Source: Burkholderia cepacia (GTDB lineage: Bacteria; Pseudomonadota; Gammaproteobacteria; Burkholderiales; Burkholderiaceae). From it: DNA of 64,000 nt. The notes below the pieces were generated by a model, which saw only the letters and a program-made list of their open reading frames with translations, searched no databases and had not been told where the DNA came from. Positions 17,908-26,761 of this stretch are shown here, in pieces; the stretch's first letter is position 1, and every line of letters starts with the position of its first letter. The stretch spans positions 1,550,001 to 1,614,000 of the forward strand of contig NZ_CP013444.1 in the NCBI RefSeq assembly GCF_001718835.1. Direction: 5' to 3'. The translations under genes and the position numbers were made by a program.

Positions 17908-18576
17908 ATGGAGCGGTCAGACAAGTCGGCAAAAGCACGCGCGGCACTTGACCAACTGTTTTCGGGCGTTCCGCCCGGGGACACGAATCGCGCGTCACGT
18001 TCCGGCAGTCCGTTCGACGCACCGGATGACGGCGCCGATGTCGATCCAGGCGTTCGCGGCAGAGTCGAAGTCACGCTGTCGACCCGGATTCAGCTGCGCG
18101 GTTATCCGAATGCGGATGCATTCATGAAGCGCATGGCCGAAGCGTGGGGGCTGGATTGGGGCGCATATGACAGCGTTCAGGCCGTGGCAAGGCTGCCAGC
18201 CGGATGGCGATTCCGCCAGCTTCCGGGCGTCACGCAGATCGTCGACGGGCACGACGTGCTGCGCGCGGAGAGCAGCCTGCAGGGCGGCGAGATGTCGTAT
18301 CTGAAAGTGCTTCCTCGATACCATATCGACGCACGCAAGGGGTTTGCCTGGGGACGATCATCGATCGCTGCCGATGATCCTGAACTGGACGGCCCCGACT
18401 GGAACTGCTTCGTGATCGATCGCGAGAAGTCCGTCGAAGTGCACGAACTGACGACCTCGTCGCTGAAAGCCGATCTGGACCGTGCGCGAACGACATTGCT
18501 GAAATGGCTGGACGAGCACTACCCCGATCATCGTGATCCCTTTGCGTATTGGACGGATTGCGAACCTGCGTCGTAA
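17908..18576 (+). CDS. Hypothetical soluble protein, 222 residues
   Basis: Start ATG 17908 is preceded by AGGTGA at good spacing; a GTG three bases earlier is possible. The polar, disordered N-terminus (about 60 residues) leads to a mixed alpha/beta region with many aromatic residues (WGLDWGAYDS, LPAGWRFRQLPG, DWNCFVIDREKSVEVHE) and an acidic, helical C-terminus. No signal peptide or membrane segment is present. The family is not recognised. It converges with the diguanylate cyclase gene. Confidence 0.6.
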   Translation: MERSDKSAKARAALDQLFSGVPPGDTNRASRSGSPFDAPDDGADVDPGVRGRVEVTLSTRIQLRGYPNADAFMKRMAEAWGLDWGAYDSVQAVARLPAGWRFRQLPGVTQIVDGHDVLRAESSLQGGEMSYLKVLPRYHIDARKGFAWGRSSIAADDPELDGPDWNCFVIDREKSVEVHELTTSSLKADLDRARTTLLKWLDEHYPDHRDPFAYWTDCEPAS

Positions 18577-18598
18577 TCCGCTCTCGATTTTCCGGGGT

Positions 18599-20107
18599 TC
18601 AGGATAGTGTGTTTTTGCTGCTCGAAACCCGGTTTCTTCCCTCGCGCTTGGCGGCATACAGCGCTGAATCCGCGTGACTCGCCAACGCGTCGAGCGAAGC
18701 AGGCCATGAGTTGCGGGCGGTCGCGCAGCCGATGCTGACGGTAAAGGGGGGCACGGCGTCAGGAAATCCGGACAGCCGATTGCGTTCGACTTCGTCGCGA
18801 ATGGCTTCCGCAACCTTCGCGGCCCCGATTTCGTCGGTGTCCGGCAAGACGGCGACGAATTCCTCGCCGCCGTAGCGCGCTGCGATATCGCTGCGGCGCC
18901 GCGTATGCTTCCGGATGCATTCGGCGAGATATCTCAATGCCGTATCGCCTTGCGCATGTCCGTAACGGTCGTTGTATTGCTTGAAATGATCCGCGTCGAT
19001 AAACAGCAGGGACAGGCAGCCGCTGCTGCTGCGACGGAGTCTTTCCCACTCGTCCGAGAGAGCCGCGTCGAGTGCGCGGCGATTTCGCAGGCCGGTCAGC
19101 GGATCGGTCCGGGTGAGATCCGTCAACAGGCGCTGCTTGCGAAGGTTGTCTCGCAATGCGAATGCCAGCAACCAGACCACCGCGCAGAACAATGCCGCGA
19201 TCAGGGAAGCGGAAATGCCGACTTTCCAGGACATGCGCGTGGTGTTGTCCAGCACGTCCCGCTCGGCCGGCGCAACGACGGCGATGAGCGGCGTACCCGG
19301 AACGCGCTGGAACGTATACAGCCGCAAGATTCCGTCGATGGGCGAGTGGGCGGCATAGAACCCGGAATCGCGGCTGACCATCCGCTCGAATGCCTTCGAG
19401 CTGCGCAGCCGGTTCGACTGGTGCTCGCTGAGAGGGGGATTCCTGGCCAGGATGGTGCCGTCCGCACGCATGATTGCGCTGATGCCGTGGGGCCCTACGT
19501 TCAGCCTGGAAAGGAGTCGGCCGAAGTAGTTCAGGTCGATGGCGACGACAGCTATGCCGTTGAATGAACCATCCGGCCGGTTGATTCGCCTTGACAGCGC
19601 GATGGATGCCTTGCCGTCGCGCGAACGGGCCCGATAGGCCTCCGATACGTAAAGACCGACGTCCGCCGACGCGCGATGGACGGTGAAATAGTCGCGATCG
19701 CTGAAATCCCAAATATGCGGTGTGCTGCAGCAGCCGTCGATCAGCTGACCGTAGAGATCCGTTACGCCCATCCCGGTAACGTATTGTGCGGCGGTGCGCT
19801 GGAACAGCAAATCGTGGCGCAATAGAGGATCCATGCGCCGAACGGCGGGATTGTCGACTTCGGACGCGAGGACGACGAGGGCGCTATTGGCCGTTTCCAC
19901 GGTCCGCTCGATCTCGCTGACCAGGACGGCGGTGACGTTCCGGGACGTCTCGTGCGCATGCGCGACGACTTCGCTTCTCGCGGCCCAAAGCGTGATCATG
20001 CTGACACCGACGGCAGCCAACGACATCAACGTACCCAGCGCGCCGACGACGAGATGGTGTCGTCCGGCCCAGTCGGCAATTTTCTCGATTGAAATGGATG
20101 CGGACAT
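18599..20107 (-). CDS. Membrane diguanylate cyclase with dCache-type sensor
   Basis: 502 residues: membrane segment about 20-42, periplasmic double-Cache-like sensor about 45-290, second membrane segment about 300-320 and a C-terminal GGDEF domain. The active site reads GGEEF at residues 413-417, and the RRSD inhibitory site is at 404-407 with correct five-residue spacing. It should make c-di-GMP in response to an external ligand. No HAMP domain is evident, unlike the cyclase at the window start. The gene is monocistronic. A 29-bp imperfect palindrome lies 114 bp upstream of its start. Confidence 0.94.
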   Translation of the reverse strand: MSASISIEKIADWAGRHHLVVGALGTLMSLAAVGVSMITLWAARSEVVAHAHETSRNVTAVLVSEIERTVETANSALVVLASEVDNPAVRRMDPLLRHDLLFQRTAAQYVTGMGVTDLYGQLIDGCCSTPHIWDFSDRDYFTVHRASADVGLYVSEAYRARSRDGKASIALSRRINRPDGSFNGIAVVAIDLNYFGRLLSRLNVGPHGISAIMRADGTILARNPPLSEHQSNRLRSSKAFERMVSRDSGFYAAHSPIDGILRLYTFQRVPGTPLIAVVAPAERDVLDNTTRMSWKVGISASLIAALFCAVVWLLAFALRDNLRKQRLLTDLTRTDPLTGLRNRRALDAALSDEWERLRRSSSGCLSLLFIDADHFKQYNDRYGHAQGDTALRYLAECIRKHTRRRSDIAARYGGEEFVAVLPDTDEIGAAKVAEAIRDEVERNRLSGFPDAVPPFTVSIGCATARNSWPASLDALASHADSALYAAKREGRNRVSSSKNTLS

Positions 20108-20579
20108 GCTTGAACGGGTGTCGGGTGGCCGGTCTGGTTAGTCCGGGCGGGGAGGCGAAAGCCGAGTTAACGGCAGGTCCGGTGGAAAATCGAGGCGCAC
20201 GGTTGCGAGCTGGAAGAACAAATTAATGCAAAGGCTTTTTGCATCAATTTGGCCCCTCGCGCCACGCGAACCCGGGGCATTACATTTCGAAAAGGTTCCA
20301 ATTCGCACATGAAGCCGGATTCGAACATCAAAACGAACAAGCCTTGGGGCGTGCGAGGTCCGACCGCCGCTCGGCCCAGACGACACGATTGCCTAATCCA
20401 GCAAGGCCTGCCGGCCATCCGCCGGCTTGCCGGCATGGTTTTCCCTGATGTCGGCCGAGTTTTCGAGTGATACGATGACCGACGTGGGATATCGATGCGA
20501 TGTTCGAATTCGAGCATCGGGCGATCGCCACGTCGCCGAGCGGGGCCGGCCGCAGTCCCGTATATGGATGGAGACAATC
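20108..20579. other. Divergent promoter region between cyclase and sugar-uptake genes
   Basis: About 470 bp. Apart from the palindrome at 20221-20249, no gene is supported. Short plus-strand frames here lack ribosome sites and protein-like composition. Confidence 0.4.
20221..20249. promoter_or_regulatory. 29-bp imperfect palindrome (operator candidate)
   Basis: Arms AATT-A-ATGCAAA (20221-20232) and TTTGCAT-C-AATT (20238-20249) surround a 5-bp spacer with one mismatch. It is in an AT-rich patch between two divergent genes, the usual position of a regulator site. It could also fold as a hairpin in a leader transcript. Confidence 0.5.
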
Positions 20580-21875
20580 TTGCGAAAAATCATGGGCTTG
20601 CGCTGGTGGATCATCGTGCTCGTATGCGTTGGGACCATCGTCAATTACCTGTCGCGCAACGCGCTCGGTGTGATGGCGCCCGAATTGAAGACCCTGCTGC
20701 ACATGAACACGCAGCAATACTCATATGTCGTCGCATCATTTCAGGTCGGTTACACGATCATGCAGCCGGTGTGCGGACTGATCATCGACCTGATCGGCTT
20801 GCGCATCGGCTTTGCGGTGTTCGCGTGTCTCTGGTCGCTGACGGGCGTGCTGCACGGTTTCGCGGGCGGCTGGCTGTCGCTCGCGGCGCTGCGTGGCCTG
20901 ATGGGGCTATCCGAGGCCGTCGCGATTCCATCGGGGATGAAGGCGGTTGCCGAATGGTTTCCCGATCGCGAAAAATCCGTCGCGGTCGGCTATTTCAACG
21001 CGGGCACGTCGCTCGGCGCCGCGATCGCGCCGCCGCTCGTCGTGTTCCTGTCGATGCGGTTCGGCTGGCAGAGCGCGTTCGCGGTCACGGGCGCGCTCGG
21101 CTTCGTGTGGGCCGCGATCTGGTATCTGTTCTACCGCTCGCCCACCGATCATGCGCGCATCAGCACGACGGAGCGCGACGCGATCGTCGGCGGCCAGACG
21201 CCGGTGGCGTCCGGTGCGCGCGACAAGCGCCGCGTGCGCGAAGTGCTGGGCACGCGCCGCTTCTGGGCCATCGCGCTGCCGCGTTTCTTCGCCGAGCCTG
21301 CATGGCAGACCTTCAGCTTCTGGATTCCGCTGTACCTCGCGACCGAGCGCCACATGCCGCTCACGCAGATCGCGATCTTCGCGTGGATGCCGTTTCTCGC
21401 GGCCGACCTTGGCGGGCTGTTCGGCGGCTACCTGTCGCCGTTCCTGATGAAGCGGTTCCGCATGCCGCTGATCTGGTCGCGGATCGCCGGCGTCGTGCTG
21501 GGCGCATTCATGATGATCGGCCCGGCCTGCATCGGGCTCGTGTCGTCGCCGTACACGGCCATCGCGCTGTTCTGCGTCGGCGGCTTCGCGCACCAGATGA
21601 TCTCCGCGCTCGTCAACACGCTGTCTGCCGACGTGTTCGATTCCGAGGAAGTCGGCACCGCCGCGGGCTTCGCGGGGATGGCGGCATGGACCGGCGGGCT
21701 CGGCTTCTCGCTGCTCGTCGGCGCGCTGGCCGACAAGCTCGGCTACGGGCCGCTGTTCGGCGCGCTCGGCGCATTCGACCTGATCGGCGCGACGCTGCTC
21801 GTGCTCCTGATGCGCGGCGTGACGCGCGACGCGAGCCCGCAAAAGATCGACAACGGCGCGCATTCCGCCGCCTGA
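20580..21875 (+). CDS. MFS carrier of the ACS family, ExuT-like
   Basis: 431 residues from TTG 20580, chosen because GGAG lies seven bases upstream and because the resulting N-terminus (MRKIMGLRWW) matches the E. coli hexuronate carrier ExuT. An ATG at 20568 is possible but lacks a site. About 12 membrane segments are predicted. Shared stretches include NYLSRN, TQQYSYVVASFQ, YTIMQPVCG, VGYFNAGTSLGAAIAPPLVV, IALPRFFAEPAW and FAWMPFLAADLGG. It should import a sugar acid or related organic anion with protons. The GH31 enzyme and porin downstream suggest a glycoside- or uronate-derived substrate. Confidence 0.85.
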   Translation: MRKIMGLRWWIIVLVCVGTIVNYLSRNALGVMAPELKTLLHMNTQQYSYVVASFQVGYTIMQPVCGLIIDLIGLRIGFAVFACLWSLTGVLHGFAGGWLSLAALRGLMGLSEAVAIPSGMKAVAEWFPDREKSVAVGYFNAGTSLGAAIAPPLVVFLSMRFGWQSAFAVTGALGFVWAAIWYLFYRSPTDHARISTTERDAIVGGQTPVASGARDKRRVREVLGTRRFWAIALPRFFAEPAWQTFSFWIPLYLATERHMPLTQIAIFAWMPFLAADLGGLFGGYLSPFLMKRFRMPLIWSRIAGVVLGAFMMIGPACIGLVSSPYTAIALFCVGGFAHQMISALVNTLSADVFDSEEVGTAAGFAGMAAWTGGLGFSLLVGALADKLGYGPLFGALGAFDLIGATLLVLLMRGVTRDASPQKIDNGAHSAA

Positions 21876-21894
21876 CCTGACCTCGACATCCATC

Positions 21895-24309
21895 ATGGCC
21901 ACCTTGAAAAATCGACCGCGCTTCGCGTTGTCCGCCCGGCAGGGCAATCACCTCGTCCTGACGGCCGCCGACGGCTGCCGGATCGAACTGTTCGTCCTCG
22001 CCGACGACATCATCCGCGTCCTCGTGCTGCCTGACGGCGCGTTGCGCGGGCCGCGCACGTGGTCGATCGCGCCCGGCCTCGACGACGTACCGCTCGACGG
22101 GCGCGACCGGCGCGACATGAGCGGTTTCGACGCGGTGCCGTACGCGACGGCGGTCGATGCCGATCGCGTGACGATCGAAACCGCGCGCGTGCGGCTCACG
22201 GTCGCGCTCGACGGCGGCTTCTGCGCGTGGGACATCCTGCACGACGGCGCATGGCAGCGCGTGATGAACGATCGCAAGACCCAGGCGTACAACTTCGGCT
22301 GGTGGGACGATCGCGCGTATCACTACGTCGAGCGCCGCCCGGGCGAGATGTATGTCGGCCTCGGCGAGCGTGCGGGTGCGCTGGATCGCGCGAACCAGAG
22401 CTTCGAGATGCGCAACATCGACGCGATGGGCTACAGCGCGAAGCACACGGACCCGCTGTACAAGCACATCCCGTTCTACGTGACGTGGCAGCCTCAGGCG
22501 GCGACAGGGTTCGGGCTGTTCTACGACACGCTCGCCGATTGCCGCTTCGACATGGGCCGAGAACTCGACAACTATCACGGCCCGTACCGCTACTTCGTCG
22601 CCGAGCATGGCGATCTCGACTACTACTTCATCGCGTCGCCCGACACGCCGCTCGCGGCCGCGCGGCGCTTCACGTGGCTCACGGGGCGCCCCGCGCGCAC
22701 GCCGAAATGGGGGCTCGGCTACTCGGGCTCGACGATGAGCTACACCGATGCGCCGGACGCGCAGGAGCGGATGGGTGAATTCCTCGCGCGGTGCGGTGAG
22801 CACGACATCCTGTGCGATTCGTTCCACCTGTCGTCGGGCTATACGTCGATCGGCGCGAAGCGCTACGTGTTCAACTGGAACCGCGACAAGTTCCCGGACG
22901 TCGACGGCTTCGTGCGGCGCTACCTCGATCACGGCATTCGCCTGTGCGCGAACATCAAGCCGTGCCTGCTGCAGGACCATCCGGCTTTCGACGAGGCCGC
23001 CGAAGCGGGCCTGCTGATCGAAGCGCGCGACGGCGATCCCGCATGGGTGCAGTTCTGGGACGAGGTCGGTGCGTATCTCGACTTCACGAATCGCGCGACG
23101 ATCGACTGGTGGAAGGCGCGCGTGAAGGAAAGCCTGCTGCGTCACGGCATCGCCGCGACGTGGAACGACAACAACGAGTACGAGATCTGGTCGCCCGACG
23201 CGATCGCGCACGGCTTCGGCCAGCCGTTTCCCGCGCGCGAGGCGAAGGTGCTGCAGACGATGCTGATGATGCGCGCGTCGCGCGACGCGCAGCGCGCGCA
23301 TGCGCCGGCGCAGCGGCCGTTCCTCGTGTCGCGCTCCGGCGGTGCCGGCATGCAGCGTTACGTACAGACCTGGTCCGGCGACAACTACACGTCGTGGGAA
23401 ACGCTGCGCTACAACCTGAAGATGGGCCTCGGGCTCGCGCTGTCGGGCGTGTCGAACATCGGCCACGACATCGGCGGCTTCTCCGGGCCCGCGCCGTCGC
23501 CCGAACTGCTGCTGCGCTGGGTGCAGTTCGGCATCTTCATGCCGCGCTTCAGCATCCATTCGTGGAACGACGACGGCACCGTCAACGAACCGTGGATGTA
23601 CCCGGACGTGACCGGCCAGATCGCCGGGCTGATCAAGCTGCGCTATCGACTCATCCCTTACCTGTATGAGCTGCTGTGGCAGTCGCACAGCGCGTATGAG
23701 CCCGTGCTGCGGCCGACTTTCGCCGAGTTTCCGCACGATCCGCAGTGCCTCGTCGACGGCGACGACATGATGCTCGGCCCGTCGTTGCTCGTCGCGCCCG
23801 TGGTCGAGAAAGGGCAGCGCGAGCGTCAAGTGTATCTGCCGGCAGGCACGCGCTGGGTGTCGTACTGGAGCGGCGAGGCATTCGACGGCGGCCGGACGGT
23901 CACCTTGCCGGCGCCGTTCGAGCAGCCCGTGATGCTGCTGCGCGAGGGCCGCGTGCTGCCGCTGAACGTCGCCGAACAGCATTTCAATCGCCCTGCGGAC
24001 GAGCGCGCATTCGTCGTCGTGCCGCATGCGGGCAGCGGCGTCGCGATGGGCGGCTGTGTCGAGGACGACGGCGAGACGGAAGCATGGCGCGACGGCGAGC
24101 AGGGGAGATGGAACGTCACCGTGGCGAGCGATACGGCCACGTTGCGCATCTCGGTGGATCTCGTCGGCCCGATGCGCGGCAACCAGACGCACGTGCGGGT
24201 GAGCGTGCCGTCCGCCGACCGGCGTGAAGTCGTTTGCACGCACGGCGACATCGCCGACGAGCGCGTGGCCGACGGCTGGCGCCACCTGACCATTTCTCTT
24301 TCCCGTTGA
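21895..24309 (+). CDS. Glycoside hydrolase family 31 alpha-glycosidase
   Basis: 804 residues, 19 bp after the carrier gene. There is an N-terminal beta-sandwich (about 1-250), a TIM barrel (about 260-600) and C-terminal beta domains. The nucleophile Asp425 lies in WNDNNEYE, and the likely acid/base Asp496 in WSGDNYTSW. NIGHDIGGFSG and PRFSIHSWNDDGT are further family blocks. No signal peptide is seen, so it acts in the cytoplasm on an imported alpha-linked sugar. Natural substrate (alpha-glucoside, xyloside or a glucuronide-bearing saccharide) cannot be read from sequence. The partner carrier makes an acidic glycoside attractive. Confidence 0.9.
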   Translation: MATLKNRPRFALSARQGNHLVLTAADGCRIELFVLADDIIRVLVLPDGALRGPRTWSIAPGLDDVPLDGRDRRDMSGFDAVPYATAVDADRVTIETARVRLTVALDGGFCAWDILHDGAWQRVMNDRKTQAYNFGWWDDRAYHYVERRPGEMYVGLGERAGALDRANQSFEMRNIDAMGYSAKHTDPLYKHIPFYVTWQPQAATGFGLFYDTLADCRFDMGRELDNYHGPYRYFVAEHGDLDYYFIASPDTPLAAARRFTWLTGRPARTPKWGLGYSGSTMSYTDAPDAQERMGEFLARCGEHDILCDSFHLSSGYTSIGAKRYVFNWNRDKFPDVDGFVRRYLDHGIRLCANIKPCLLQDHPAFDEAAEAGLLIEARDGDPAWVQFWDEVGAYLDFTNRATIDWWKARVKESLLRHGIAATWNDNNEYEIWSPDAIAHGFGQPFPAREAKVLQTMLMMRASRDAQRAHAPAQRPFLVSRSGGAGMQRYVQTWSGDNYTSWETLRYNLKMGLGLALSGVSNIGHDIGGFSGPAPSPELLLRWVQFGIFMPRFSIHSWNDDGTVNEPWMYPDVTGQIAGLIKLRYRLIPYLYELLWQSHSAYEPVLRPTFAEFPHDPQCLVDGDDMMLGPSLLVAPVVEKGQRERQVYLPAGTRWVSYWSGEAFDGGRTVTLPAPFEQPVMLLREGRVLPLNVAEQHFNRPADERAFVVVPHAGSGVAMGGCVEDDGETEAWRDGEQGRWNVTVASDTATLRISVDLVGPMRGNQTHVRVSVPSADRREVVCTHGDIADERVADGWRHLTISLSR

Positions 24310-24366
24310 TATCAACATCGACCGGCGGATCGACCGGCCGCATGACATTTTGGAGATCTTCGAACC

Positions 24367-25551
24367 ATGAAAAAAACCGGATGCACGCGTGCGCGTGCGG
24401 TTGTCCTCTCGTGCCTGCCGCTGGCCGGTGCACCGTTGTCGACGGGCGCATTCGCGCAGAGCAGCGTGACGCTGTACGGCGTCGTCGACAATGCCTTCGC
24501 CTATTCGAGCAACCAGCGCGGGCATTCGAATTTCTACATGAGCCAGGGCAACCTGCAGGCGAGCAAGTTCGGCCTGCTTGGCGACGAGGATCTCGGCGGC
24601 GGCACGAAGGTCGTTTTCCGGCTCGAAAGCGGTTTCAACTCGCTGACCGGCGCGCAAAGCAGCGCGGGCGTGATGTTCAACCGGCAGGCCTACGTCGGCC
24701 TGAGCGACAACAAGTACGGCACGGTAACGCTGGGCCGCCAGTACACGCCGTACTTCAATATGGTCGGCGCATTGGGGCCGACAGGCGTGCTGACCGGTGC
24801 GACGGGCGCGCACCCGGGTGATGTCGATGCGCTCGATACGACGCTGCGCTTCAACAATTCGATCACCTACGTGTCGCCGACCTTCGGCGGCCTGGTGTTC
24901 AGCGGCCAGTACGCGCTCGGCGGCGTGCCGGGCAGCGTCGCGAGCGGCAGCAATTTCAGCGCGGCGCTGCGCTATGACTACCGGCCCTTTTCGGTGGCGG
25001 CCGGTTACGTGAAGCTGAAAGACATTGCGACGAGTCAGGCGCTCGGCAGCTTCGCGGCCAATTCGCCGGTCAACAACGGCTATGCAACGGCACGCGGCGT
25101 GCAGCTGATCGCCGCCGCGGCCCGCTACGAAATGAACAGCCTGATGGTCGGCGTGAACTATTCGAACGTGCAGTACGCGCCGGGCTCGAAGTCGCTGTTC
25201 GCGAACGAGGCCGTGTTCAACACGTACGGCGTGATCGCGACGTACCGCTTCACGCCCGCGATCACGGTCGGCGCGGGATACAGCTACACGATGGCGAGCA
25301 AGTCGAACGGGATCACCGACCCGGCGCGCTATCACCAGGTTTCGCTCGAGCAGACCTATAGCCTGTCCAAGCGCACGACGATCTATGCGCTGGAAGCCTA
25401 TCAACACGCGCGCGGCAAGTCGCTGATCGCGTCGGGCGCGGGTACGCGCATCGCGGACGCGGTGGCGGTCGTCGGCGACTCGCAGAATACGACGCCGTCG
25501 TCCGGGCCCTCGCAGTTCGTGGGCATGGTGGGGCTGCGCCACGCATTCTGA
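24367..25551 (+). CDS. Gram-negative general porin (OmpC/Burkholderia type)
   Basis: 394 residues with a signal peptide (cleaved after AFA, before QSSVTLYG), the SSVTLYGVVDNAFAYSS start of mature Burkholderia porins and a C-terminal Phe (GLRHAF) needed for outer-membrane assembly. It should form a 16-strand trimeric pore. Loop motif SRQAYVGL-like (NRQAYVGLSDNKYGTVTLGRQYTPY) is present. It sits 57 bp after the GH31 gene and probably belongs to the same transcript, giving an outer-membrane to cytoplasm uptake route. Confidence 0.93.
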   Translation: MKKTGCTRARAVVLSCLPLAGAPLSTGAFAQSSVTLYGVVDNAFAYSSNQRGHSNFYMSQGNLQASKFGLLGDEDLGGGTKVVFRLESGFNSLTGAQSSAGVMFNRQAYVGLSDNKYGTVTLGRQYTPYFNMVGALGPTGVLTGATGAHPGDVDALDTTLRFNNSITYVSPTFGGLVFSGQYALGGVPGSVASGSNFSAALRYDYRPFSVAAGYVKLKDIATSQALGSFAANSPVNNGYATARGVQLIAAAARYEMNSLMVGVNYSNVQYAPGSKSLFANEAVFNTYGVIATYRFTPAITVGAGYSYTMASKSNGITDPARYHQVSLEQTYSLSKRTTIYALEAYQHARGKSLIASGAGTRIADAVAVVGDSQNTTPSSGPSQFVGMVGLRHAF

Positions 25552-25621
25552 ATCGCGCATGACGCAGCGGGCTGGCCGGCCATCATTACACGGGCAACTT
25601 CATCCCGTGGCGTGGAGGTCA

Positions 25622-25653
25622 ATATTTGACACTATAGAAATAATGTCAAATAT
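25622..25653. promoter_or_regulatory. Inverted repeat upstream of kfrA-like gene
   Basis: Perfect 10-bp arms ATATTTGACA (25622-25631) and TGTCAAATAT (25644-25653) with a 12-bp spacer, in a sharply AT-rich tract. Its position just before the promoter suits an autoregulatory operator; plasmid KfrA proteins bind such sites. Confidence 0.6.
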
Positions 25654-25667
25654 GTGTGAGTGTTTGG

Positions 25668-25695
25668 TTGGATATTTAACGGTTTACGTTATATT
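25668..25695 (+). promoter_or_regulatory. Candidate promoter of kfrA-like gene
   Basis: TTGGAT (25668-25673) and TATATT (25690-25695) are separated by 16 bp, about 30 bp before the ATG. This is a visual match to a sigma-70 promoter. Confidence 0.4.
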
Positions 25696-25724
25696 ATTAA
25701 CGAAATCTCTCGCAAATTCCGACC

Positions 25725-26753
25725 ATGTCCGACCTCGCCGCCGACGAATCCCGCCTGACCGCCGAAATCGAGCGGCTCAAGGCCGACTTCCCGAAAACCC
25801 GCGACCTGTATCGCGAAGCCTGCGCGCTGCTGTTCTTCCGCTTCGGCATCACGCCCACCGCGAACCGCCTGTACCAGCTCGTTCGCAAGGGCAGCATGAG
25901 CACGCCGACGGCCGTGCTCGGCGAGTTCTGGGCCGAGTTGCGGGAAAAGAGCCGCGTCCGCATCGAGCATCCCGACCTGCCGGCCGATCTGCAGGCGGCC
26001 GCCGGCGAACTGGTCGCGGCGTTGTGGAGCCGATCGACGGCCGCGGCCACGACGTCGCTCGATGCGTTGCGCGCCGAGGTGGAGGCGGAGCGGGCCGCGG
26101 CGAAGAACGAGGTCGTCGCGTTGCAGGCCGAACTCGTGCGCACCGAGACGGCGCTCGAGCAACGCACGGCCGCGCTGCTGGCCGCGCAGGTGCGCATTCA
26201 GGAGCTCGAGCAAGCCCGTGCGGCCGACAGCGCATCGCAGCGCGCGCTCATGGCCGAGATCGAGCGCCTGACGGCCGACAACGCGGAAGGCGACCGTGCG
26301 CTCGCGCAGGCCCGCGCGGATTTCACCACCCAGCTCGACCGGCTGCGCGACGACGCCGGCCGGGCCGAGGAACGCTTGCGTGCGTCGGAGAGGCGGGCGC
26401 TCCAGGAGATCGACCGCGAGCGTGTGACGGCCGCGCGGCTGCACAAGGAGCTCGACGCGCTGTCCGCGCGCGCCGAGCAGCGCGACGTCCAGTATCGGAA
26501 GGACGTGGCCGCGCTGCAGGCGCAACTGGGCGACGCGCTGCATCGATGCGGCGTGCTTCAGGGGCAGCTCGACGCTGCGCAGGCGACCGATGCGGTATAT
26601 GGGAACGAACTCGATACGCTGAGGCGGGAGATCGGGGCGCTGGCGATGGCGAGCCGCACGCCGCCGGGGCGTGCCGCCAGGAAAACGCCCGCTGCGGCCG
26701 AGGGCGAGCGCAAGCCGCGTGCGAGGAAGCGCGTCGACGCAGCGTCGAGCTGA
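25725..26753 (+). CDS. KfrA-like DNA-binding coiled-coil protein
   Basis: 342 residues. The N-terminal 110 residues match the KfrA_N helix-turn-helix domain, including the FRFGITPTANRLYQLVRKGSMST stretch described at its core (FGITPTANRLYQLVRKG). Residues about 125-310 form an almost continuous heptad coiled coil rich in Ala, Glu and Arg. The C-terminus is basic. KfrA proteins of IncP plasmids are autorepressors linked to partition and replicon maintenance. Here the gene is flanked by chromosomal-type genes with no rep or par nearby. The inverted repeat upstream fits autorepression. It ends 8 bp from the convergent MFS gene. Confidence 0.85.
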   Translation: MSDLAADESRLTAEIERLKADFPKTRDLYREACALLFFRFGITPTANRLYQLVRKGSMSTPTAVLGEFWAELREKSRVRIEHPDLPADLQAAAGELVAALWSRSTAAATTSLDALRAEVEAERAAAKNEVVALQAELVRTETALEQRTAALLAAQVRIQELEQARAADSASQRALMAEIERLTADNAEGDRALAQARADFTTQLDRLRDDAGRAEERLRASERRALQEIDRERVTAARLHKELDALSARAEQRDVQYRKDVAALQAQLGDALHRCGVLQGQLDAAQATDAVYGNELDTLRREIGALAMASRTPPGRAARKTPAAAEGERKPRARKRVDAASS

Positions 26754-26761
26754 CGGCGTGG

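Noticed and set aside
21613..25560. Very long open frame on the minus strand opposite the GH31 and porin genes
   Set aside because: It is an antisense shadow of two well-supported genes; Arg/His/Ala-rich composition is typical of complement reading of GC-rich codons.
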